Shown: positions 57,076-64,000 of the stretch, one piece after another | Position numbering within the stretch: the stretch's first letter is position 1 | Layout of the letters: each line of letters starts with the position of its first letter | NCBI GenBank assembly: GCA_030705955.1 | Contig: JAUZPL010000001.1 | Span: 1 to 64,000, forward strand | Length of the DNA stretch: 64,000 nt | Direction: 5' to 3' | DNA from: Bacillota bacterium | GTDB taxonomy: Bacteria; Bacillota; Bacilli; Bacillales; Cytobacillaceae | The notes under the pieces: generated by a model | The model's input: only the letters and a program-made list of their open reading frames with translations | Told to the model about the DNA's origin: nothing | Database searches by the model: none | Position numbers and translations under genes: made by a program

Positions 57076-58674
57076 ATGAATGAAACCGTAATGACTTACT
57101 TAAATAAAATAAAACTTTTTTGGATGAGCCAGACAAAAAAGCAAAAATTGAATTATATGGGGTTACTATTACTCTTAGCCTTAGTTATAGGTGTTTCGTC
57201 TTATTTTGCTACAAGGACAACACTTGTTCCTTTATATAGTAATCTTTCTCCATCTGAAACTGGCCAAATTAAACAGAGTCTAGATGCAAAAGGTATTCAG
57301 AACCAGATTGCTGATGGGGGTTCTACTATTGAGGTGCCGGATAATGTGGTGGATTCCTTAAAAGTGCAGCTTGCGGCGGAAGGTTTACCGAAATCAGGAA
57401 GTATTGATTATTCCTTTTTTAGTCAAAACGCTGGTTTAGGTACAACAGATAATGAGTTTAATGTTTTGAAGCTAGATGCAATGCAGACAGAACTCTCCAA
57501 TTTGATCAAAGGGATTGACGGGGTACAAGATGCAAAGGTAATGATTACCCTTCCTGACAAAGGAATTTTTGTCACCGATAAAGATCAACAAGCGTCAGCC
57601 TCAGTTGTTTTAAACTTAAAGCCAGGCTATCAATTTCGTGATGATCAAGTAACAGCACTTTATAATTTAGTTTCAAAAAGCGTTCCAAATCTCCCTACTG
57701 ATAATATCGTCATCACAGATCAATATTTTAACTATTATGACTTAAATAAAAATAAAAATTCTGGAGTAGATGGATCGACATTTGCAAGTCAAGTTGAAGT
57801 ACGAAAACAAGTTGAGAGAGATGTGCAGCAACAGGTCCAAACAATGCTCGGAACTCTAATGGGACAAGGAAAGGCAGTTGTTTCTGTTACTGCTGATGTT
57901 GATTTTAACCAAGAGACAGATACCGAAAATCTTGTTGAACCTGTTGATAAAGATAATATGAAAGGAATTGCTATTAGTGCAGAAAACATTTCGGAGACCT
58001 ATAGTGGTACAGGAAATCCAGTTGGCGGTACACCACAGTCACAAAGTACATCAGATACGGGAACAAGTTATGTAGCTGGAAGTAACTCGAATGGGGATTA
58101 CGAAAAAATAGATAATAAAGTTAATTATGAAGTAAATCGAATCCATAAACAGATCGTACAAAGCCCTTACAAAATAAGAGATTTAGGAATTCAGGTAATG
58201 GTTGAACCTCCAAATCCTAAAAATCCTAAATCCCTTCCGAAGTCAACAGTAAATGACATTACAAAAATTCTAGGAACAATTGTTCGAACATCTGTTGATA
58301 AAACAGAAACAGGAAAAGCGTTAACGAATGCAGATATAAAAAATAGAGTTGTTGTATCTGTTCAACCGTTTAATGGAAAAACAAATTTTACGAATCAAGT
58401 AGCTCAAACAAGTATTCCTTGGTGGATCTACCTTATTGGTGGGTTGCTGCTTCTAGTCATTGTACTTCTTTTGATCTTATTTATGAGAGCTCGAAAGAAA
58501 CGTAAACTTGAGGAAGAAACACCAGTTATTCCAGAGGTGCCATTATATGTCCCTGATGTAAATGAAGAACAAGAAAATGAAAATTCATTAAGGCGAAAGC
58601 AGCTTGAAAAAATGGCTAAGGAAAATCCAGAAGACTTTGCTAAATTACTTCGAACTTGGATTGCTGAAGATTGA
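57076..58674 (+). CDS. fliF: Flagellar MS-ring protein FliF
   Basis: Forms the membrane ring on which the motor and export gate are built. The 532-aa protein has two membrane helices (about 25-45, LLLLLALVIGVSSYF; and about 452-475, WWIYLIGGLLLLVIVLLLILF), ring-building RBM domains between them (LVPLYSNLSPSETGQIKQSL; GVQDAKVMITLP), a Ser/Thr/Gly-rich loop (about 310-345) and a cytoplasmic tail ending FAKLLRTWIAED that binds FliG. ACCGGGGGAAA precedes the ATG. Confidence 0.97.
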   Translation: MNETVMTYLNKIKLFWMSQTKKQKLNYMGLLLLLALVIGVSSYFATRTTLVPLYSNLSPSETGQIKQSLDAKGIQNQIADGGSTIEVPDNVVDSLKVQLAAEGLPKSGSIDYSFFSQNAGLGTTDNEFNVLKLDAMQTELSNLIKGIDGVQDAKVMITLPDKGIFVTDKDQQASASVVLNLKPGYQFRDDQVTALYNLVSKSVPNLPTDNIVITDQYFNYYDLNKNKNSGVDGSTFASQVEVRKQVERDVQQQVQTMLGTLMGQGKAVVSVTADVDFNQETDTENLVEPVDKDNMKGIAISAENISETYSGTGNPVGGTPQSQSTSDTGTSYVAGSNSNGDYEKIDNKVNYEVNRIHKQIVQSPYKIRDLGIQVMVEPPNPKNPKSLPKSTVNDITKILGTIVRTSVDKTETGKALTNADIKNRVVVSVQPFNGKTNFTNQVAQTSIPWWIYLIGGLLLLVIVLLLILFMRARKKRKLEEETPVIPEVPLYVPDVNEEQENENSLRRKQLEKMAKENPEDFAKLLRTWIAED

Positions 58675-58696
58675 TTTTTAGGAGGACAGTAGAAAT

Positions 58697-59713
58697 ATGG
58701 CAAGAAAAGAACAGAAAGAGTTATCAGGTAAACAAAAAGCAGCCATCCTCCTTATTTCTCTCGGGCCCGACGTATCAGCTAACGTCTATAAGCATTTAAA
58801 TGAAGAAGAAATTGAGAAGTTAACATTGGAGATTTCTGGTGTAAAAAAGGTTGATTCGTTGTCTAAAGAAGAAATCGTTGAAGAATTCCATAATATTGCC
58901 CTTGCTCAGGATTTCATTTCCCAAGGTGGAATTGGATATGCAAAAACAATTCTTGAAAAGGCATTAGGTGCTGAACAAGCTTCGGTAATTATTAATCGTT
59001 TAACATCTTCACTTCAAGTGCGCCCTTTTGATTTTGCTCGAAAGGCTGATCCAGCACAAATTCTTAATTTTATACAAAACGAGCATCCGCAAACGATTTC
59101 ATTAATTCTTTCATACCTTGATCCAACACAAGCTGGTCAGATTCTATCCGAACTGCCTCAGGAAATGCAAGCAGATATTGCTAGGAGAATCGCGGTAATG
59201 GATAGTACATCGCCAGAAATCATTAATGAGGTTGAACAAATTCTAGAAAGAAAACTTTCCACAACTGTTACACAAGATTATACACATACTGGTGGAATTG
59301 AAGCGGTTGTAGAAGTTTTAAATGGGGTTGATCGTTCCACAGAAAGAACCATTCTGGATGCTTTGGAGATTCAAGATCCAGAACTAGCGGAAGAGATCAA
59401 GAAAAGGATGTTTGTATTTGAAGATATCGTCACGCTTGATAATAGAGCTATTCAGCGTGTCATTCGGGATTGTGAAAACGAGGATCTTATGCTTTCTCTT
59501 AAAGTTTCTAGTGAAGAGGTTAAAGAGATTGTCTTTAAAAATATGTCCCAGCGGATGGTGGAGACATTTAAAGATGAAATGGAGTATATGGGACCTGTAC
59601 GACTTCGAGATGTTGAGGAGGCTCAAACTCGTATTGTATCCGTTATTCGTCGTTTAGAGGATGCCGGTGAAATCGTAATTGCCCGTGGTGGAGGGGATGA
59701 TATCATTGTCTAG
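58697..59713 (+). CDS. fliG: Flagellar motor switch protein FliG
   Basis: Links the MS ring to the switch and takes torque from the stator. The 338-aa protein has the FliF-binding N-terminal domain, the middle EHPQTISLILSYLDPTQAGQIL (EHPQ motif) and the C-terminal charged torque helix with RAIQRVIRDCENEDLMLSLKV and MSQRMVETFKDEMEYMGPVR. TTAGGAGGAC precedes the ATG. Its 3' end overlaps the likely fliH start. Confidence 0.97.
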   Translation: MARKEQKELSGKQKAAILLISLGPDVSANVYKHLNEEEIEKLTLEISGVKKVDSLSKEEIVEEFHNIALAQDFISQGGIGYAKTILEKALGAEQASVIINRLTSSLQVRPFDFARKADPAQILNFIQNEHPQTISLILSYLDPTQAGQILSELPQEMQADIARRIAVMDSTSPEIINEVEQILERKLSTTVTQDYTHTGGIEAVVEVLNGVDRSTERTILDALEIQDPELAEEIKKRMFVFEDIVTLDNRAIQRVIRDCENEDLMLSLKVSSEEVKEIVFKNMSQRMVETFKDEMEYMGPVRLRDVEEAQTRIVSVIRRLEDAGEIVIARGGGDDIIV

Positions 59714-60467
59714 ATTAATTAAATCGCAATGGGCAAATCCATCAAATGAAAAACAAAAAGTGATTTCAATTAAAATGCTTCAAATGAATAATGATAATGA
59801 ATCAGTAATTTACGAGTACAATCCTGAGAAAGAAATTATATTACTAGAAGCCCAACAAGCTGCGGAAAATTTATTAAAACAAGCTGAAATAGACGCAAAT
59901 ACCATTCATCAGCAAATAGTAAATGAAAAATTGTCCTGGGAGCAAGAAAGGCAAGTTTTTCTAGATCAAGCAAAACAGGAAGGCTTTGAAATGGGTCTTC
60001 TTGAAGGCAGAAATCAAGGATACAAGGAATTTGTTGACACAATTTCTATAGCAAAAGAAGTTGTGAATTCAGCTAAAAAAGATTATCAACAACAAATTCA
60101 AATGGCTGAAAAAACGATCCTTAAATTAGGTATGAAGGTTGCTGAACAAATTATTGGTGCAAGATTGGAAGAAAATGAACAAGCCTTCTTAACCATTGTG
60201 AAGAGAGCTCTTAAGGAGGCGCGGGATTATAAGGAAATTCAAATACATATTCATCCAAGCCACTATGGATTTATTTTATCGCAGAAAGAGGAACTTTTAG
60301 CAATATTCCCTAAAGAAACGGATTTTTATATTTATCCAAATGAGGATTTGGATCATGGAAGTTGTATGATTGAATCTGCTAATGGAAGAATTGATGCAAG
60401 TATTGACAGCCAATTAGAAGAAGTAAAAACTAAGATGCTGGAAATTCTGGAGAGTGAAATGGAATGA
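59706..60467 (+). CDS. fliH: Flagellar assembly protein FliH
   Basis: Negative regulator and stator of the export ATPase FliI. The 253-aa protein has a long Gln/Glu-rich coiled coil (about 40-130) and a C-terminal FliH/V-ATPase E-like domain (AEKTILKLGMKVAEQIIGARLEENEQAFLTIVKRAL). I favour TTG 59706, 9 nt after GAGGGG, overlapping the fliG stop; ATG 59697 directly abuts that site and is a poor start. It overlaps fliI by 4 nt (ATGA). Confidence 0.9.
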   Translation: MSRLIKSQWANPSNEKQKVISIKMLQMNNDNESVIYEYNPEKEIILLEAQQAAENLLKQAEIDANTIHQQIVNEKLSWEQERQVFLDQAKQEGFEMGLLEGRNQGYKEFVDTISIAKEVVNSAKKDYQQQIQMAEKTILKLGMKVAEQIIGARLEENEQAFLTIVKRALKEARDYKEIQIHIHPSHYGFILSQKEELLAIFPKETDFYIYPNEDLDHGSCMIESANGRIDASIDSQLEEVKTKMLEILESEME

Positions 60468-61780
60468 AAGCAGAAGGTCTTCTCGAACACATTCACCAGA
60501 TTGATACTTTTAAACGATATGGAAGAGTCAAAAGAGTGATTGGTTTAATGATTGAATCACAAGGACCCGCAAGCTCGATTGGTGACGTATGCTATATTCA
60601 TGTAGGAAATAACGAAAAACGTAAGATTCAAGCGGAGGTAGTCGGTTTTCGTGAAGAAAATGTTGTATTAATGCCCTATACGACCGTACAGGATATTTCG
60701 CCTGGATGCCTTGTTGAGACTACTTTAAAGCCTCTAGAAATTAAAGTAGGCACTGGTTTAATAGGAAATGTTATTGATTCTCTAGGATACCCCCTTGATG
60801 GCACTCTTTTACCAAAAGGGTTAAAGGCGGTTCCAACTGAATCAGTACCACCAAATCCAATGAAAAGGCCACCGATAAGGGAATCGATAGAGGTGGGAGT
60901 TAGGGTAATTGACAGTCTTCTTACAGTTGGGAATGGTCAGCGTGTTGGTATTTTTGCCGGAAGTGGTGTGGGAAAGAGTACTTTATTAGGTATGATTGCA
61001 AGAAATACAAAAGCTGATATCAACGTGATTGGTTTAATTGGTGAACGTGGTCGTGAGGTAAGGGAATTCATTGACCGGGATTTAGGTGAAGAGGGACTAA
61101 AGAGATCTATAGTTGTAGTTGCCACATCCGATCAACCGGCTTTAATGAGGATAAAAGGTGCGTTTACTGCAACGGCTATAGCTGAATATTTTCGTGATAA
61201 GGGCTTAAATGTCATGCTGATGATGGACTCGGTTACTCGAGTTGCAATGGCACAACGGGAAATAGGATTAGCGATTGGCGAACCACCAACAACAAAAGGG
61301 TATACTCCATCCGTTTTTTCTACTCTTCCGAAACTATTGGAACGAACAGGTACTAACGAAAAAGGTTCTATAACAGGATTTTATACGGTTCTTGTTGATG
61401 GGGATGATATGAATGAGCCCATAGCAGATACGGTTCGAGGAATATTAGATGGGCATTTTGTTTTGGATAGAGAACTAGCGAACAAAGGCCAGTTTCCAGC
61501 GGTTAATGTCCTGAAAAGCATCAGCAGGGTAATGAATCAGATTGTTCCTAGAGAGCATGTAAAAGCCGCAGAAAAGCTAAGAGATATGTTAAGTACCTAT
61601 ATTAATTCAGAGGATTTAATTAATATTGGAGCCTATAAAAAGGGATCCTCCGTGGAAATTGATGATGCAATTAAAATGTATCCCAAGATTATCTCCTATT
61701 TGAAGCAGGAGATAGATGAATCGGTTTCTTTAGAGGAAGGGGTCAGACATTTATTTCAGTTAATAGGAAGTGGTGAATAG
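60464..61780 (+). CDS. fliI: Flagellum-specific ATPase FliI
   Basis: The hexameric ATPase of the flagellar type III export apparatus, F1-beta-like. The 438-aa protein has Walker A GSGVGKST at about 166-173, LIGERGREVREF, Walker B-type NVMLMMDSVTRVAMAQRE and the export-ATPase segment IGLAIGEPPTTKGYTPSVF. It is coupled to fliH by a start/stop overlap and followed by fliJ after 3 nt. Confidence 0.97.
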   Translation: MKAEGLLEHIHQIDTFKRYGRVKRVIGLMIESQGPASSIGDVCYIHVGNNEKRKIQAEVVGFREENVVLMPYTTVQDISPGCLVETTLKPLEIKVGTGLIGNVIDSLGYPLDGTLLPKGLKAVPTESVPPNPMKRPPIRESIEVGVRVIDSLLTVGNGQRVGIFAGSGVGKSTLLGMIARNTKADINVIGLIGERGREVREFIDRDLGEEGLKRSIVVVATSDQPALMRIKGAFTATAIAEYFRDKGLNVMLMMDSVTRVAMAQREIGLAIGEPPTTKGYTPSVFSTLPKLLERTGTNEKGSITGFYTVLVDGDDMNEPIADTVRGILDGHFVLDRELANKGQFPAVNVLKSISRVMNQIVPREHVKAAEKLRDMLSTYINSEDLINIGAYKKGSSVEIDDAIKMYPKIISYLKQEIDESVSLEEGVRHLFQLIGSGE

Positions 61781-61783
61781 ACC

Positions 61784-62233
61784 ATGGTGTTTCAATATAA
61801 ATTTGATAAAATCCTTCAAATTAAGGAAAAAGAAAAAGGCGAGGCACTGGCGGTTTACCAACTGGCTGTCCAAAAGTTTGAAGAGGCCGCAGAAAAACTT
61901 TACGAGCTATTAAAGAAAAAAGAAGATATGGAAAGCCATCAATCTAGTAAGCTTCTAAGTGGTGTGCATGTACAGGAAATTCGAATTCATCAGCATTTCA
62001 TTGGGAATTTACAAAAAAGTATTGAACATTATCAAAAGATGGTAGTCAATGCACGAAACCGAATGATGTTTTATCAAGAAAAATTACTTGAAATGAATAT
62101 TGAAGTGAAAAAATATGAAAAAATGAAGCAAAAAGATTTTCACATATACTTTGAAGGCTTAAAACTCATTGAAGGTAGGCAAATGGATGATATCTCAATC
62201 CAACAATTTATGAATCGAGAAAGTTGGGTGTGA
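61784..62233 (+). CDS. fliJ: Flagellar export protein FliJ
   Basis: A coiled-coil stalk protein in the FliI ring, similar to the gamma subunit of F1. The 149-aa protein begins FQYKFDKILQIKEKEKGEALAVYQLAVQKFE and is helical to its end (MKQKDFHIYFEGLKLIEGRQMDDISIQQFMNRE). Low sequence identity is normal for the family; position between fliI and ylxF supports it. Confidence 0.93.
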   Translation: MVFQYKFDKILQIKEKEKGEALAVYQLAVQKFEEAAEKLYELLKKKEDMESHQSSKLLSGVHVQEIRIHQHFIGNLQKSIEHYQKMVVNARNRMMFYQEKLLEMNIEVKKYEKMKQKDFHIYFEGLKLIEGRQMDDISIQQFMNRESWV

Positions 62234-62241
62234 GGGAATAA

Positions 62242-62841
62242 ATGGATAATGAATTAGAAGCAAAACAAACAAAAAAGGGTAAATCCATTCAATGGTTCAT
62301 ATTTGTTGTATTAATTCCACTTTTATTTACCGTTATAGTTGCCTTGATCATTTGTTTTATTGCCGGAGTAAATGTTTTTGGAATAGCGAAGGATATAGGG
62401 CAAAAAATCCCATTTATAGAGAACTCTAGTCAAAATAACGCTTCCAATCAAAAGAGTGCAAGTGAGAGTGATTTAATTAATTTACAGGCTCAAATAAAAG
62501 ATCGAGAAGCACAAATAGAAGAGCTAAAGACAAACCTGGATAGCAAGGATAAAGATATAGAGCAGGCCAAACTTGATAACCAAAGACTACAGCAGCAAAT
62601 AGATGATTTAAATGCAAATAAAAAAGCAAGTAATTTAGCTTTTAAAGATATTATAAAGACCTATGAAACGATGTCTCCAAAAAAGGTTGCTCCAATCATT
62701 ACAAAGATGGATGATACTGAAGCCATAAAAATACTAGGGGACCTTAAAGCAGATGCACTGGCAGCCATTATGGAAAACATGAATCCAAAGGATGCTGCAA
62801 AATATACACAACTTCTTTCAAATGAGACTGCGACAAAATAA
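62242..62841 (+). CDS. ylxF: YlxF, MotE/MgtE-N-type flagellar operon protein
   Basis: A 199-aa protein with one membrane helix (about 14-42), a coiled coil (about 75-130) and a C-terminal MgtE-N-like domain (IIKTYETMSPKKVAPIITKMDDTEAIKILGDLKADALAAIMENMNPKDAAKY). Related MotE proteins in other bacteria act as chaperones of stator or export proteins; the role in Bacillus is unclear. It lies between fliJ and fliK as in B. subtilis. Confidence 0.88.
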   Translation: MDNELEAKQTKKGKSIQWFIFVVLIPLLFTVIVALIICFIAGVNVFGIAKDIGQKIPFIENSSQNNASNQKSASESDLINLQAQIKDREAQIEELKTNLDSKDKDIEQAKLDNQRLQQQIDDLNANKKASNLAFKDIIKTYETMSPKKVAPIITKMDDTEAIKILGDLKADALAAIMENMNPKDAAKYTQLLSNETATK

Positions 62842-62896
62842 GGTGAAAAGTGTTTTTAGTTTTAAATTTACGCTTTACTTGAAAGGAGGTGAAAAA

Positions 62897-64000
62897 GTGC
62901 AGGTCAGCGGTATTGGAATGACTAGTTCGATAGCTGTAGGTGAGAAAAGCGCCATTTCTTCCAAGGGTACTAATTTTTTGGGACTGTTTGGCTCATTGTT
63001 GAATACCTCAAATAAATCTCAAGAAACAAACTCCTTGAATGGTTTATTTACTAGTTTATCTGGTCAGGACTTAACTAGCTTATTAAGCTTTTTAAAAACA
63101 AATGATTGTTTGGATTTAAATGGTGGGGCCAAGCTTCTAGGCAAGGAATCCGATATGAATAATCCGGAGTTATTGCAAACGATAACTTCATTTCTTGGTT
63201 TAAATGAACAGGACTTAAAAAATATTCTTGAAAAATTAAAATCTTTATTATCGAATGCTTCAGTTGCAACCCCTCAACAAATTGGTAATGAAAGTGATAC
63301 ACTGAATAGTCAATTGAGTCCCTCAATAAAAGATTTAAAAGAAAATAAAACGGATCAGGCAAACAGTCAAAATCGTTTAGAAAATGAACCTCTGAAAAAA
63401 GAGACATCAAGTTTAGGATTAATGGAAGAGTTGATTGCAAGCTTGAATCAAATTATGACATTGCCCATTCAGGATATTTCAAAATTCATTAATCATGACT
63501 TTGTGGAAGGTACAAAGGTTGTTAAATTATATGAGCTTTTGACGAACAACCAGGGCCAAAATGCAACTGACAGTAAGTTGTCACAGGTAATAACTGAAAC
63601 CATTCAAAAGCTTGAAACAATTGTGAATCAAAGTAAGGATGCATCAAGTACTGTATATTTGCAAAAAGCTTATCAATCTATAGCAGAGGATGCGCAAGCT
63701 ACGAATCATACAGTTCAGAATAAAAAGCTCATTACGTTCAAGATAGATAATGGAAGCAGCATCATTCAATTTCAGCAAATGTCTAAGCCGGAACAATTAA
63801 CTATTATGCTTGATAAGGGTGGAAAGCCAGTGTCAGCCGAACAGTTCATTCAACAATTTGAAAATATTTTAGCTAAGAGTCAATTTTCAAATACTGGGGG
63901 AACTCAAAAGCTTTTTATAAAATTGAATCCTGAAAACCTTGGATCTATTCGAATTGAGCTTACACAAAAAGATTCCGGTCTAGTAGCAAAAATAATGACA
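62897..64000 (+). CDS. fliK: Flagellar hook-length control protein FliK (cut by window end)
   Basis: The secreted ruler that fixes hook length and switches export specificity through FlhB. Translation from GTG 62897 is open to the window end (368 codons). AAAGGAGGTGAAAAA directly before it is the strongest ribosome site in this operon. The middle is low-complexity and Ser/Asn/Gln-rich, as expected. Near 339-355 it reads LFIKLNPENLGSIRIEL, matching the FliK C-terminal domain (LxPExLG). The 3' end and the rest of that domain are outside the window. Confidence 0.93.
   Translation, partial: MQVSGIGMTSSIAVGEKSAISSKGTNFLGLFGSLLNTSNKSQETNSLNGLFTSLSGQDLTSLLSFLKTNDCLDLNGGAKLLGKESDMNNPELLQTITSFLGLNEQDLKNILEKLKSLLSNASVATPQQIGNESDTLNSQLSPSIKDLKENKTDQANSQNRLENEPLKKETSSLGLMEELIASLNQIMTLPIQDISKFINHDFVEGTKVVKLYELLTNNQGQNATDSKLSQVITETIQKLETIVNQSKDASSTVYLQKAYQSIAEDAQATNHTVQNKKLITFKIDNGSSIIQFQQMSKPEQLTIMLDKGGKPVSAEQFIQQFENILAKSQFSNTGGTQKLFIKLNPENLGSIRIELTQKDSGLVAKIMT

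Overview
The window is a stretch of chromosome from a low-GC, endospore-forming Gram-positive of the Bacillus group (Bacillaceae). The evidence is the AT-rich sequence (about two-thirds A+T by eye), strong AGGAGG-type ribosome binding sites with frequent TTG/GTG starts, and a gene order that follows the Bacillus subtilis rqcH(yloA)-to-fliK region almost gene for gene. It includes spoVM, prpC/prkC, codY and the start of the fla/che operon. One local difference from B. subtilis is a type I signal peptidase gene between rplS and rbgA, as in some other Bacillaceae. I cannot fix the species.

Layout. 1-175: the edge of a GC-rich repeat and tandem terminators. 176-4757: rqcH (minus strand) divergent from the Ca2+-ATPase yloB. 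4848-19675: the yicC-type gene, remA, gmk, rpoZ, coaBC, priA, def, fmt, rsmB, rlmN, prpC, prkC, rsgA, rpe and thiN, a run mixing nucleotide and CoA supply, replication restart, translation start-up and ribosome-linked Ser/Thr signalling. 19763-20155: spoVM and the inverted rpmB. 20454-26287: yloU, fakA, sdaAB/sdaAA, recG. 26391-29947: the FapR-controlled lipid operon fapR-plsX-fabD-fabG-acpP. 30094-37322: rnc, smc, ftsY, ylxM, ffh. 37422-42659: rpsP, khpA, ylqD, rimM, trmD, rplS, lepB, rbgA, rnhB. 42763-46639: ylqG-ylqH, then sucC-sucD. 46708-54489: a frameshifted dprA, topA, trmFO, xerC, hslV, hslU. 54584-55363: codY. 55835-64000: the flagellar operon flgB-flgC-fliE-fliF-fliG-fliH-fliI-fliJ-ylxF-fliK; fliK is cut by the window end.

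How the genes work together. Most are housekeeping genes in co-oriented, tightly packed operons, with 4-nt ATGA start/stop overlaps at coaBC/priA, fabD/fabG, ylqG/ylqH and fliH/fliI. Several adjacent pairs are known functional couples: PrpC phosphatase and PrkC kinase, YlxM with Ffh and FtsY (signal recognition), RimM and TrmD, SucC and SucD, HslV and HslU, FliH and FliI.

I found no phage, insertion sequence, CRISPR array, tRNA or rRNA, and no obvious acquired island. The points most worth a second look are the broken dprA; degenerate Bacillaceae-type intergenic repeats, one abutting the sucC ribosome binding site; a FliK-like plus FlhB-C-like gene pair (ylqG-ylqH) outside the flagellar operon; the codY-flgB gap, with candidate Spo0A boxes, a palindrome and a 22-codon ORF; and the structured leader before topA. 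I saw nothing that clearly amounts to a new biological system.
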